A stretch of DNA of 64,000 nt from Argopecten irradians (Eukaryota > Mollusca > Bivalvia > Pectinida > Pectinidae), in assembly GCF_041381155.1 (NCBI RefSeq), contig NC_091138.1, positions 38,433,604 through 38,497,603 of the forward strand, read 5' to 3'. Every line of letters starts with the position of its first letter. The stretch's first letter is position 1. The notes beneath the pieces are model-generated. The model was not told where the DNA came from, did not search any database, and worked only from the letters and a program-made list of their open reading frames with translations. Below, in pieces: positions 34,101 to 46,879 of this stretch. The position numbers were made by a program, and so were the translations under genes.

Positions 34101-37100
34101 CCGAAAGAATCAAACGGGGTTTGCCAGTTGCCTGTGCATCAGCGTCGAATGTTTCACGTGTTGTCTGTATTGAGAAATTTAAAAAATTCAACCGAAAATA
34201 ATCAAAACACGAAAAAGCATGTTATCGCAAAGAAGTGTTCATATAACCACTACAAATACGAACCCTTTGAATAATATACATAACTAGTTGACAAAGAAAA
34301 CAAATTGCAGTCTATCTTAGAAAACTAAATAACTTTATAAACGTTATTTAATTTCGTTCTTTTTCTGTTCAATAATTTCAAAAGTAGTATAAAGAATAAC
34401 CTAGAAAGAAATAGGATTTAGAAACAAGTGTAGAACTTTACCTTAACTAGCGAAACGAAGTTTTGTTTGTCCTGAGCAGGACTTCCTCTATATGTGGGAT
34501 ATTCCCAGTCGAAATCAAGACCGTCAAAATCGTGCGTTCGGAGAAATCTAACTGCGTCTGTGGCGAAGTCCTGACGAGATGCGGGAGTGGCAGCTATTCG
34601 TGTGAATGGTCCGGATCCAAGTTTCCAGCCACCCACAGCTAGCATAGTTTTAACCGTAGGGTTAGTTTTCTTCATTGCGTTAAATCGTTCATACCTACAA
34701 TGAATTTAATTTCTGTGAGCCGAGGTTCAAAATAATTGTTATTATCTTACTTAAAGGGACAATTCACTCTGTCTAATTATTTTACATAACCAAGAAGCAA
34801 AATATAGTATAAATGTACTGTTCTACATTTCTTATGAAACATATAACGTAAAAAATTGACAAATTCCACGACATTGTTAAGTATTTTAATTTATATCGTT
34901 GAAATATCAAATCATTGATCAATACAATTTAGTAGGTACAATACGGACGCTGTACCCATACCCGAGCCAAAGTTACGCACGTTAAACAAATGAACTATAT
35001 AACCAAAGAGAAGGTGATAAAATGATTTTGAGTCAAGACTTTTTACCTAATAAGGTAAACACGCTACTGTCAGAGCGATTTGAGCAGTTCTAGACAAAGA
35101 AGTTGCATTACTCTACGAGCAAGGGGCAGGGTTCGGCATACAAGAAGTTCGACCACAATATGTAATGGCGGACAGCGAGCAAGTTGAACATTTTACACAC
35201 ATGTCAGCACCATGGGCTTTTCAGGCATATCACAGTAAAACCGAATGATTTAATTTCCATTAGAACTGGGGTTTTTCTGATATATGTACAAATTTTAATG
35301 TTCTCTTAGACTGAATTGTCCCTTTAAGTTTTACCGGCGCTTGTCCATAGCCTTCTTGTGTGAACAAATCGGTTGGGCGCAATAAAGTCGGTTATGGCTG
35401 GGACTTGCCCCACTTAGCAGGTGTGCCATTGATATGAATCATGTGACTACCTCTATGACTTATTACTTACATGCCTTTAGAAGATGATGTGCTCTCGTCG
35501 TTCCATTCAAATGCCTTTAAATGATTACCATCAAGGGTTGCGAATGCATAGATTATATGTGTACAGAGGCTGGAATTGATGTTCTCGGGGAAGAACTTAA
35601 CTGGGTTGTGTCTATATTGTGACCAGTTTGTGTGGTAACACACTCTTCGGTATCCGCCGCTATTCCCTGTATTGAAAATTAATTGTTGATATAAAAAGTT
35701 GATGAAATTATGACAAGTATGAGACAATAACATATATCAAATAAATCGTTGTCATTTTTCGAATTTCTTTGTCAAATTATGAAAACCCATTTCAGGGACA
35801 TTTTCTTTGTATCACCATAGAAAAATAATATATTGGTTAAACCTGATGTGGTAGTCAATCCAGTGTTTGTACAGGGTGAAGCTGCTCCCGCTGAAGGAAC
35901 AGTTGTCGCTTGAGGAGGTATAGTACTTACAGCCATCTGTCCACTCACAGTAGCGTCTGTTTGACTAAACGAATTGGTTGTTGAAATAAGTCATATTGCC
36001 GAATACAAATATTTTAGGAAATGGTAAATCAACACCAACTCGGTAAGTTTTATTTTGGTAAGAATTCCGTCATCATCACAATTTTGCATAAACGATACTT
36101 AAATAATACTTTTTCCTATATTTAGTTTATTCATGATTACAGCTGTGCAATGTCACTGCGTAAATTAAGAGTTGCATCTCTTTTCACTATTGAATGGTCA
36201 AAATAGACCACTAAGTAGGTTTCGTCCTTAACATACAAATAAATGTTTATTGTGACGACTGCCGCATGTTGTTTTGGGAAGGCTTGTATTTTTATTACGA
36301 AACATTGTTACCTAAATTTAACACGTTCCATGTGACGTCATTGATAGGAAAGTATAACAATATCATACTGAAAAAACAACATTGACGAATACATTGTCAA
36401 GACTAATATTTGTTCTTACAATGTAAGCTCTACGTTGTCATTTTCAACACCCTTACTGGACTTACTTGCTAATCAACATATTTGGGTCAACTCTTCTCAA
36501 TTCGTCATTGATGGCATTCAAAAGTGGATATTTGCCTTCTCCGCACGATCCACTGAAATCGTCAAGAGCAAGATCCCAAACCATTACACCGCCGAAGTTC
36601 TCTTGTTTCACGAAATCAACCTGTCGAATATTGTACTCCTTAATTCTGACAGTAACGGCAATTGATGTTATTTCATAAAATTTGTTTTAAAATGTTAGAT
36701 GTGCAATCTTTACTTTCGTCATTTACTTTACATATTTATCGCAATCTTTACCTTCTTACGGAGACTTTCCTGGTCATCGTATCCCACCCACTGGTTACCC
36801 TGAACAAGGTAAGGTACTTCTTCACCTTGTATTATATGTTTCTGGGCGCCCGGCATCATTTCACAGATCTGAAATAATTAATACATTTGGAAATCAGTAT
36901 AAATATCTGGAATGAAAATTGACCAATCAAACGATGTGAATAGTTTGGAGTCATTATAAAAGATAGGTGTCAAGGAAGTAATATTTACAGTATTGTCAAC
37001 TTGGATCCGTATTAAGGTACTAATTTAAAGGGAAGGGATTTTATTAAAATGAGCATACAATGTGTTTGCGAATGTCTGTCGAAGTATTTATTTTATTTTT

Positions 37101-40080
37101 ATTTGTTTTTCTTATTATGTAATCGATCTGGTCAGAACATGACAACAGGTTCAAACGGATAAAGGTTTCGTTTCATCAAAACACGACAATTGTTAAGACT
37201 AGAGTTTTCTTTAATGGCAATTACATTCACTTATATTTGCTGGTATAAAAAATGTAGTGATAAGACAAGAGGTCTCTAAACACGGCAATTTATTTGTATT
37301 CCTTAAAAAAATATGTTGGCACCTTTGCAAGAAACCCTATCAATGTTTGTGGAAATTGTCCTTTTTGTGTAATATTATGTAAGCATCATGAATCCAAATT
37401 TAAAATCAATGAAACTATATAGATCCCGAAGTACATTGAGGAGAGCAAGAGTGACACCTGCTACTCCATCAGTTCCCGACTTCATAAGTCAGTACATCAA
37501 GTAAGAATTTCCTTTTCAAATGAAGTACAAAATTTTAATAAAACTACAGATCTTCAGACGACTGAGAATGACCTAAAATTAGTAGGTTTTAATCTAGACC
37601 CTCACCTCGTAGTAGGCTAGGAATCCAGCCTCCCGGGTATACCTCCCGGCAGTTCCTCCCCCACTGACGGGAGCGTTCACGCCAGTGTTACTAGTGCTGC
37701 TCAAGGTAAAGGAACGACCGTAAAGAGGCATTCCGATGTTGAGCATACTCTTCGGTACTCCTCTTCTCACATATTCATTGGCAGCCCATTCCTTACAATT
37801 AAAAGTGTGTTGGTAAAAAGTATTGAACAGGATAAGGTTTGGATCCTATATATATAATGCATCACCTTACCTTATCATACTGTAAAATTTACGTGTAGTA
37901 TCTTCGATCATCAGTCCGAGGGAAAGCAAGCGTATTATGTTAATTTCAGAACACAGGTTTCTACCCTACGTTTTGCCATTAATGAATACTGATACATACC
38001 ACATTCAAGGTGGCGTCGTCTCCGGTATCCATAGGACCGGCCTTAAGTGGACTGTTGTGACCAGTGTGGTCCTCAAACGAACCATGAAGGTCATAGGTCA
38101 TCATGTTGATCATATCCAGATAGCTACGGAATCGGTTGAGGACATGCATATGAGACTTTGAAATTTAATATCGAATCTCGCTAAAACTATGAATAATTTT
38201 CAGAAAATATTTATAGACCAGTTTTAAATAAAATCTACTCGAATTCAGAATGTTTAAAAGATAAATTACAGTCTTGTAACTTGCTAATTAAAACATTTAA
38301 TGCTGACGATAGTTACGTTATGTTTGTTATACTTGCTAAGTAGTTGTTTGACAAATGTGTACAAATATTTCTTTAATCGATTTTTTACAATTTGAACTCA
38401 CCGTATAAGCTGAGGGAAATCGTAGGCAGTTTCAATTTTTTCCTTTCCCGCTCCTGTCGCTGCTGAGAGAATCAGACGGGGTTTACCAGTTGATTGTGCG
38501 TCACTATCAAACAGCTCACGTGTTTTCTACGTAAATAGAGAAGTAATCAATCAACAGAATTGACAAATCATGGACCATCGTTAAACCATTTAATAAGTAA
38601 ACAGAAGCAAATTACGATGATCCTTACTTCACCAATAGTAACCTCCTCGAACCGAGCGAAATTATACAATGACAGTATATGCTAGGACATTTGATATCGG
38701 TTTGGGTTTTGTGTTTTATTAGTTTACCGTACTATTAACAACCAGCGTAAAGACGTGACAGATTTATTGGTGTGGAAAGTTGGGATACCCGGAGACCACC
38801 GACCAGTGGCCAATACCTGGTAACTGTCCCACATGTGATTCGAACCAGAGATGGAGGTGGAGATGGAGATATGTCGAGGCATCTTAACCACTCGGCCATC
38901 TCAGCTCCATTCCATATCGTGTGAACATATGAATGTATAAATAGTTAATACAATGCAGAATATTGCAATGTGTATAGAAATCTTACCTTTACTAGTTCAA
39001 CGAAGTTTTGTTTGTCCTGAGGAGGGCTCCCTCTATTGGCCGGGTATTCCCAGTCAAAATCGAGCCCATCAAAATCATGAGTTCGAAGGAACTTCACTGC
39101 ATCAGTGGCGAAGTCAGTGCGAGATGCATCGGAAGCTGCTATCTTTGTGAAAGGTGCAGATCCAAGGTTCCAGCCTCCAACAGCTAGCATAGTCTTCACA
39201 TTTGGGTTCTGTTTCTTCATTGCGTTAAATCTTTCGTACCTTTAAGTAAATACACAAGATTTAGAAACAATACATTATCAAACCAAGAAAATTAGGCAAC
39301 AAGTTTCAGCAGCACTCTGATCGGTAACTTGCATGTCCTTTTTTAACTTGTCGTACTCAAACTCGATAATGTTTCAATTTTTATCAAAATGACAAAGGAA
39401 GGCGTCTTCGTTTGGGGGTCTACAACTTACATGCCTTTGGACCATGATGTACTCTCGTCGTTCCATTCAAATGCCTTTAAATGATTACCATTAAGTGTGG
39501 CGAATGCATAGATGACATGGGTACAGAGACTGGAGTTGATGTTCTCGGGGAAGAACTTCGCCGGACTGTTTCTGTACTGTGACCAGTTAGAATGATAACA
39601 TATACGGCGGTAGGCATTGGTAACCACTGAAATACGAAATCAAAATTAGGAAGATAACTGTATACTTGTAAAATTTCGCTTGTGTAATATTTCGCAATTT
39701 ACTATTTTGGAATCATTTGCGGGGGTTTATTTTCGCAAATTATCTTTCTAGCCTTGTAAAAACCCATACTTATGACGGGCTATTATACATAAAACTATGA
39801 TTTTGATTAATTTCGCGGGGTATAAAATTTCGCGGTTTTAAATTTTAGCGAAATAAAAAAAAACCGCGAATGTTAGCACCTATACAGTAGCAATTAGATT
39901 TAGAATATCATTTTGCGTTAATGAGAGAACATGTAGTCAGTTTTGAATTTGGAGGATAAAACATCGCATGTTTTGATACTATAGAATTTGAAAAAGAAAT
40001 AAACGTACATCTTTGGTACTGTCCAATATGCTAATGTACTGACCTGCCAATGCTATCACCAGACACACAATTCGAAACAT
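26644..40080 (-). CDS. chitinase A: two GH18, mucin-like linker, two CBM14
   Basis: Secreted chitinase predicted to hydrolyse beta-1,4 links of chitin. The 20 coding exons on the minus strand are 40044-40080, 39431-39626, 38987-39239, 38402-38526, 38000-38123, 37606-37791, 36752-36868, 36466-36620, 35843-35964, 35471-35666, 34442-34694, 34040-34164, 33819-33942, 33294-33479, 32778-32894, 30864-31018, 28663-30677, 27745-28104, 27134-27223 and 26644-26825. All introns are GT..AG, and the exons sum to 5118 nt, 1705 codons plus stop, with phases agreeing at every junction. Order: signal peptide (starts [13 protein letters not shown]), GH18 about residues 20-397, linker, GH18 about 439-823, PQTAA repeats about 824-1495, CBM14, linker, CBM14. 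Both GH18 keep DGLDFDWE (about 135-142 and 561-568) with the catalytic Glu. The ATG directly follows a 3' splice site, so a 5' UTR exon lies upstream. Role in digestion, defence or shell is not decidable here. Confidence 0.9.
28663..30677 (-). repeat. PQTAA tandem repeat exon, mucin-like linker of chitinase A
   Basis: A single 2015-nt exon codes roughly 130 copies of the 15-nt/5-residue unit PQTAA with variants [15 protein letters not shown] and PQTTA. In much of the array the DNA repeats as 30-bp dimers because the Gln and Thr codons alternate between neighbouring units. Dense Thr with Pro suggests O-glycosylation and an extended stalk between catalytic and chitin-binding domains. The flanking non-repeat ends are IPTLSPTLS and [12 protein letters not shown]. 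Confidence 0.9.
31617..32200 (+). repeat. family C tandem-repeat element in chitinase A intron
   Basis: Head TTAGCCCACCATCATCAGAT with GGGGGCTA forms a hairpin. A GTCCGTCCGTCC tract follows, then two or more units of about 150-170 bp containing CAACAAGATGGCCAACTGGC and its variants. It lies in the intron between exons 31018 and 32778. No coding capacity. Confidence 0.6.
33155..33203. repeat. 25-bp tandem duplication in intron
   Basis: GACTGTGTTATATATACATA followed by TGAC occurs twice in succession in the intron between exons 32894 and 33294. Confidence 0.75.
34750..35328. mobile_element. MITE family M2 (CTTAAAGGGACAATTCA ends)
   Basis: Terminal inverted repeats CTTAAAGGGACAATTCA and TGAATTGTCCCTTTAAG bound about 578 bp in the intron between exons 34694 and 35471. 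A diverged relative is at 58619-58912. Confidence 0.8.
36466..39626 (-). other. GH18 domain 1 (seven exons)
   Basis: Starts [13 protein letters not shown] and ends [27 protein letters not shown]. The [15 protein letters not shown] and [10 protein letters not shown] strands and the Trp of the last barrel strand are present. Exon lengths are 196, 253, 125, 124, 186, 117 and 155. Nothing in the catalytic motif is broken. Confidence 0.9.
38705..38912 (-). mobile_element. T3 tRNA-derived SINE in chitinase A intron
   Basis: Reverse copy: on the minus strand it has GGCCGAGTGGTTAAGATGCC (A box), a diverged B box near GGTTCGAATCAC, an ACCGGT-like region diverged to CCACTGGTCGG, and a tail with GTTGTTAATAGTACGGTAA. 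In the intron between exons 38526 and 38987. Confidence 0.65.
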
Positions 40081-41280
40081 CTGTAAAGAAAGAGTAATCC
40101 ATCTTACTGTACGTGTGGGTTATTAAATGTTTTCATATCATAATGTGTGTTCTCTTTATTGAAATATTGAAATAATCCACATTTTATATGTAAGTGAAAA
40201 CGAAGCAAATGAAAGTATGTTGTAATGGCAGGACAAAGGTAATACGTAAAGAACATTACGAGGTATCCGAATTGAAATGATGTGCCCTTAATAGACGAAA
40301 GAACTGCTTTTGTTATTTGCATGAGATACACGAGATAATTCGTTGGAGAAATAAATCTCGAATTGATAAGTTTTGCGGATAATTGTATAATTAATATTAC
40401 TACACTGTATTTGCTGTTTGGCCGAGAGACGTCCCGCGGCAAGTCATATCTCCAGAGGGTAAACAAATCTTCATGTCTCAATGAATGCATAATATAGTAC
40501 TATATGAATACATGGTACTTTTTATCCATCTCCTGATCGCGAACACAGTGGTTTACAGTATTTGGATTGAATTTACTTAATATTATTGTCTATAGACTGT
40601 ATTGGACGGAATTATCGTCAATGTTTTCGCATTGTTTTGCGGTTTTGAATGGTGATGGTGAATTACTATCTAGGACGCCCATGAAAAATTACCATGGTTT
40701 TTACACAATGCATTTTACACGAAATAAATCAATACTTTTATACAACGAACATTTAATGTTTATAACATTTTAACGCATACTTGTTAAACATAATACATTA
40801 TTTTATATCCATCGTGTCCACACGAAGCATATCTGTAATTTGTTTCACATCAGAGGCAAACCAGTACGTTTTTTCTCAATATCTGCTTTACAATTACTAC
40901 ATGTATAAATACTACGGAGTATAATTTACTGTTAAAATGTGTAAAGCAGTGTAGTGGGAAGGGAAACCATTGTTTTTTTTAACTTTACCGTGAATATAGA
41001 CGCAAACAATGTCAAATTTCAACCAAATGTGATCTCACGCCGGCAGTGAAGAGTCAAGGTGAGTAACGAACCTAATGTCACCCTATCCAAAGTCTAATGA
41101 ACTCGTTTCTTATCTTAGCTGTCAAGGTTTGTTTCGTGCTCAAGAACTAATGAACTATCCAAACTGTATACATAACCAGAAAAGTATATTAAAGAGACAA
41201 CAATACGTGTTTGAGAATGAACTACGCATGGAAATAGTGCAATGCCACTGAGTTTTTTCTGTCAATTTTATTCTATTTTA
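40081..41280. other. upstream region of chitinase A, no gene seen
   Basis: Must hold or precede the 5' UTR exon and promoter of chitinase A, because the ATG sits on an acceptor site (TTTCTTTACAG|ATG on the minus strand). I could not fix the first exon or a TATA box. Confidence 0.4.
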
Positions 41281-42475
41281 TAAGGTCACCTGAGACGAAG
41301 TCTCAAGTGACCTATTCTAATCGCCTTTGTTCGTCGTCGTGCGTCCCCCAGGGGCCTGAGGGATGGGGCCTAAAACTTCAAAAATCTTCTTCTGAAATTC
41401 CAGAAATGGTAGAATCAAATACTCTTCATAGATTGAAAGGTCTTGAGGTCCTTTACAAAAATTGTGAAATTTTTTACCCTGGGGTCTCACATTCCCCCCT
41501 AGGGAGGGGGTCAAGTTTGCTATAGTTTATTACATAAAGGGAAAAGACATTTTTGAGCATTACTTGGTCATTTGTAATAGGAAATAAGTAATATGTTGTC
41601 AGAATTATCAGTATGAGATGGCCATTGAATCCTATTAACAATTTTTACACGACTGACTCCCAGGGGCCTGAGGGGTGGGGCCGAAAGGGGTAAAATAGTC
41701 TAAAACTTCAAAAATCTTCTTCTGAAATTCCAGAAATGGTCTCGCGTTCCCCCCTGGGGAGGGGGTTAAGTTTACTATAGTTTATATAGGGAAAACACAT
41801 TTTTGATCATTATTTGGTCATTCGTAATAGGAAATGAGTCAAACTTGTTAGAATTATTAGCCTAAGATAGTATTTGAACATCATATCCAGATCGGTCCTG
41901 GCCGACCCCCAGGGGCGAGAGGGTGGGACCAAAATTGGTCAAAATGGCTAAAATTTCAAAAGTCTCCTTCTGAATTTACAAATTTGATGGAACCAAATAC
42001 TCGTCATAGATTGGAAGGTCTTTTTAAGACCCTTTACAAAAATTGTGAATTTCATGGCCCTGGCATTTCAGACTTTCCCCTGATTAGGGGTCAAATCTGT
42101 TTTAATTGATAATGGAAACATTTATAAGCATTATTTGCTTAATTTTCAATAGGCCAAACTTGGTTAGAATTATTACCATGTGATAGCATTTTAGCATCAT
42201 ATCCATATTTGTCCTTGCCAACCTCCAGGGGTTGATGGGCGGGGCCAAAAATGGGTCAAAATGACTAAAATAAGAAAAAAAATCTTCTGAATTCACAGAT
42301 TTGATGGAACCAGATACTCTTCATAGATTGAAAAGTTAGTTATAAAATCACTGACTAGTTTCAGGGGCCCATCAAGGGCGTGATGGGCCAATATATAGTG
42401 TTTTTGTGTCTCTGTCCTTCTGTATCCGAAGTCAGGTGACCGCTAAGGCCCATGGGTAAATGCCCCAATTTTTTT
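41281..42475 (+). repeat. family D hairpin-headed tandem-repeat element
   Basis: The head AGGTCACCTGAGACGAAGTC continuing to TCAAGTGACC folds as a 13-bp hairpin with a GAA loop and one mismatch. Repeating blocks of about 250-330 bp follow, each with CAGGGG, a GGGG-rich box and CAAAAATCTTCTTCTGAA. It ends CAGGTGACCGCTAAGGCCCA. The apparent short open frames are shadows of the repeat. Confidence 0.75.
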
Positions 42476-43330
42476 TTTTTTTTTTTGTTGTTGCTCTTTT
42501 TCTCATCAGAACTGAGAGGTCAAGAGGACCTATGATGCGCCGTTCGCTAAGTTTTCATTCAAACGAATAAAATGCTCAGGGTATTCATATCGGACGTGAA
42601 GTATATTGAGATGAAGGGCTACCAAGTTTATTCAATTTAAAGACCCCGAGGGGGTCAAAAAGGCTAATATCTTTAAACAACTTCTTGATAAAATAAAAAA
42701 GACCTAGGGGCCTGATATTAGGCCGGTGGCATGCTGTGATAAATGACTTCTTAGTTTGTTAAAACGAATGACATTGACCTTCATTCAAAGTAATACATGT
42801 CAAAATGGCTAAAACGTCAAAACGACATCTTGTGAAATTGGACTTGTGGCATGTTTGGATGCCCAAATTTGTTCAAATGAACGACATTTAACTTTGTTCA
42901 AACGAATGACCTCGACCTTCCAGATCAAAGCTGTTAGTTACAGCAGAAACTTACAACTTCTGGCAAGTTTCTGGTATACAGTCTATAGGATTATTTTGTA
43001 TTGATACAAAGTTGTTTTGCCCTACAGAATACTTTTACTGCTGTATTGTGTCAATAGTCGGTTGTCAGTTTAGGCCCTCGGGAGGCTTCTTATTTATCCC
43101 TTATTTATATGGGGATAATTTTCTGAGTGTTATGATAAACTTATCTGTATTACTTGGCCATGTATTACTTTACTTACATCACCTAAATGACAAAAGTTAG
43201 TGAAATCTCCGATAATTCAGTCGTACACGTGACAGGAAGTTATCAGCATATGGTCATTCTCAAGACAGACAGTGGAAGACACCATTGCTGCTGACCAGTA
43301 CAATATTGATATTGACGACTTTTACAACAT
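42476..43330. other. no gene seen
   Basis: T-run at 42470-42487, then noncoding AT-rich sequence. Confidence 0.4.
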
Positions 43331-43390
43331 ATCCTAACTGCTTATCTTCACTCGTTAATCCTAACTGCTTATCTTCACTCGTTAATCATT
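43331..43390. repeat. tandem duplication of 27 bp
   Basis: ATCCTAACTGCTTATCTTCA followed by CTCGTTA occurs twice in succession. Confidence 0.75.
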
Positions 43391-43589
43391 TCAATGAAAC
43401 TTAATTTTGGTCTTACTTCAATTTTAAGAATGGTGATACAGCGAGTCAGCAGATTATGTGCACGACTTCTCATCTCAACACGGACTTAGGGACACAAATG
43501 TGTCTTATATGAGTACGCCTAAGTAAGACTACGATATTCTAGTAACTGCTTTGGTAAAATAATTGGTATGGATTAGTTTTGTTTAGTTG

Positions 43590-43960
43590 CGTCATGCTTC
43601 AGTAGGATATCACTATATAAAATGACAAGAGTTCCTCTTTTACTCGGAGAAACAATACAGTGTCCTAAAACAGACATTCATACACCCATTGCATACAACG
43701 GGAGGGCCATCATCAGAAGCCCTTAAGTGGTAATAGAACGATAAGCATTATATTTCTTTTCTTTGGATTAGCATCCTATTAACAACCAATGCCATTTTAC
43801 CTTTGTTTAATATCTGACATTTGTAAATTAAGTTGTTTGATTGAACCCATGTTGTCTCTGGTTGTAACAGTGCCCTTTTTATTGTGCATACCGCCAAACA
43901 CACCTTTCAACGCAAAAAAAATATCTCAAAATAGATCATTAAGATGCTGAGAAGGAAAAT
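43590..43960. mobile_element. degenerate S1 SINE fragments
   Basis: Forward piece with CATGCTTCAGTAGGATATCA, then a reverse piece with CATCCTATTAACAACCAATG. Heavily diverged. Confidence 0.45.
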
Positions 43961-45377
43961 GTTAATTTTTTAATTTGTAAAATTATTTTGAAATGCTTCT
44001 TCCTTAAGTGTGCCATTTGATGAATATTTATTTCATTACAATGCAACTTTTTATTACAACATTTTATTAACGAAAACTACATTCCGTTTCCAAAGTGGAG
44101 TTCCGAATTTTCGGTCTAATGAGTATGAATAATGTTACGGGAATCAGTAACATTTCCGTTCGGATTGTGAATTTTCCAGACTATTTGCGTCCGGATTATC
44201 GCGGGTCCACTGTATATTACACAATATAAAGATCAAATTACACTTGATGCACTTGTATTGACAAGAATGTTGCGTCAAGCATGTTATATTTTAGTCTTGC
44301 GTTACATGTACATGTTTTAGTTGAAGGCGATCCCCTTGCGAGAAAAGTCGTTTTACTATCCGTAGAGTATGTTTATTTTTCCAAATATTATATAAGGCAC
44401 ATAAAATGTTTACCAATGTTTCATTTTCAGAGCATTACTTTCGAGCAAGACTTTTGTTATTATTTGGTAATGTGGCCCGATGATTTGAATTTCTGGTATT
44501 CCTAATCAGTATTGTTATATTGAAATTACACTATAACTTGTGTTTTATTATAGTTTGTTCGTTGAATGCTTAAGGGACAGACTTATCAACTTCTGTTATT
44601 GACATACATTAAAATGCCACACATGGCTATGAATAGAAATGGGTCTTATCTGGTTAAAGGTACAAAACAGATAACGAACAAAACTAATTTTGATTATGTA
44701 GTGCAAAGATACTATACATGTACATAATAAAAGAACGGATTCCAATATTCAAAAACATTTATAATATTGAAAGGGTTAAATGTAAAAACCAGTGGAATGT
44801 TATTGGAATTTCGATAACGACTAATATTACAAAAAAATCTGCATATTATCATGTATTCGAAATGCACATTTCTGAATAATAAAAAAACTACTTTTAAAAC
44901 ACGCCACGATAGAGGATTATTTTAAAGCCCGTGGTGTTCGATTGAAGTGTAGATTTTAATGTATGATCTTTACAATTATTGCTACATTTATAACATGAAG
45001 AATTGTTTAATATCTAAAATGTCCCAAAACACATAGACTTAAAATACAAATATGTTTGTTCTGTTTTTGAACTATGTATAAGGTACCTTTCTCCACTGTA
45101 TGTGCATGCGATAAATCAATTAAAAGAGTTTGCTGACATTTAAATATAATATTTTAACTTATCCTCACATTTATGTTTTCAGCTATCCCATGCGGTTTCT
45201 GCCCTCCCTGGAACACAATCTGATGCCTTACCTACAAGAAATCTTATATCTGTCTCCACTATCATCTTATCAACTGTTGACCCGGTTGTAAGGGGTCAGG
45301 ACACTCATTTAATGATCAGATACCTTACATTTCCTGACCTCCTACAAATAGTCATTTCATTGTTTAGGAATTTAATT
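43961..45377. other. no gene seen
   Basis: AT-rich intergenic sequence without recognisable frame or repeat. Confidence 0.4.
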
Positions 45378-46504
45378 AGGGTGAGTTCACCATGCATCGG
45401 ATACCCCTCACAGAATTTGCGTGTCCATGCCACTTGTTGGAACGGTATACTGCCTTCCCATACAACAATATGTAGGTGAATGAGTTCCGAATGTTTTCTG
45501 AGCTGTATTGATGGTGTATGAGGATAGAGGGTATACGAAATGCATTCTAATTTCTATTAGGTGTAGTGATACCATGGATCGGACGCACTGATACCATACA
45601 TCGGACACACAATTAAATCTAACCTCTATTTCTAAATCAATGCAAGGACGTATATGAGATTTATAAATCCTTGATCAATGGTATGTTCCATTTTAAAATG
45701 TCTATAACGTCAGATAAATCACATGGACATTATTGAAACAAACTCGTTGATATTATTTTACGTAACTTAGATGATAGCATAGCCATACACAAATGTATAC
45801 ATATCTGGTTTTGCATAAATGAATTTAGCAAAAGATTCCCTAAAATGTAGTAGTTTCGATAAAATAAATCATTCAAGTTCCATTTCATTTTATCATTTTA
45901 TTTTTTTCTGGATACGCAGTATTATAATTTGGGTGTTTTTCTCGCGAGCCTTTCCGCAGCGCGAACTCTTTTTTTGTTCCAATTTTATTGCTTTTTTCAT
46001 TTCTGCATCTTTCTTTTCCTTAAACGCCATATCACACGAAATTACAAAATAGCCGCCCTTAGGACCGTCAGTTGCTTTCTTTGTTGCTGGTAAGGAAACA
46101 GATGGCGTTTGAAGTAACCATGGATCTTCTGAGGGCTGCGTACATGTAGTCTGTTAAAAAAAATCCCATTAGAATTAGCAAATATAGAAATGTCATGTTT
46201 ATATGAAGAGTGCACGTATTCTAAACATATTATTACCAATTTCTTAACACGGTGTTTCATAATTCATACGTGTGATGTGTTAGAATATAACGACGTTGAT
46301 CAAAACAAGAGCTTTTTTATTATCAACTTATTTAAAATTTCTACAGTTTAGTCTTTGCTAAGCGATAAACAGACAGAACAGTAAGAGTATGTTCTTTCGT
46401 GAAAATTTTACACTCTGAAATCGATATACTGTGTGTAACCACATGTTATGTGCGCAGCATATTTTACCGCCATTTACTGTGAACGTAATTGATACAGTGT
46501 AATT

Positions 46505-46879
46505 CATTCAAACGTCCGGAACAGACACGTGAATAGTTTGAACCAGTCGTATGCGCGAGTATCGGCTCAGGAGCATTGTCAGTCAAACTGAGGGCGGAGT
46601 TTATAATCGTAAACAGCGATAATGTAACTGTGGGTGGAACTTACCTGTTCACATTCATAAACTTGGGTAATATCAATCATTGCTACATACGACAAAAGTT
46701 AAGTATATAAAATTGTTAAAACACTATTAGTATCTTTAGTACAAATGTGTGATTAAGTCGCTTGGTTGCGCAACACCACATGGAGTCTAGTCAATCAAGA
46801 CAATTTCCCAGTTTTCATAGACTGTCGTGATAGTATGCTAAAAAATTGAGGGAGGAGTCTAATCCGGACGTTTGAATGC
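46505..46879. repeat. inverted repeat pair, possible MITE
   Basis: CATTCAAACGTCCGGA near 46506 has its exact complement TCCGGACGTTTGAATG near 46863. About 375 bp overall, noncoding, in the 3' part of transposon 2. Confidence 0.55.

Larger units (their letters stand above)
30864..35666 (-). other. GH18 domain 2 (seven exons)
   Basis: Starts [13 protein letters not shown] and ends [15 protein letters not shown]. Exon lengths are identical to those of domain 1 (196, 253, 125, 124, 186, 117, 155) with identical phases. The catalytic [10 protein letters not shown] is retained. The strand GMPLYAKTF replaces [10 protein letters not shown] single linker exon (35843-35964, Ser/Thr/Pro-rich with two Cys) joins the two domains. 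Confidence 0.9.

Noticed and set aside
41307..41525. Coding frames in family D elements
   Set aside because: They lie in a tandem noncoding repeat, differ between units and carry no domain signature.
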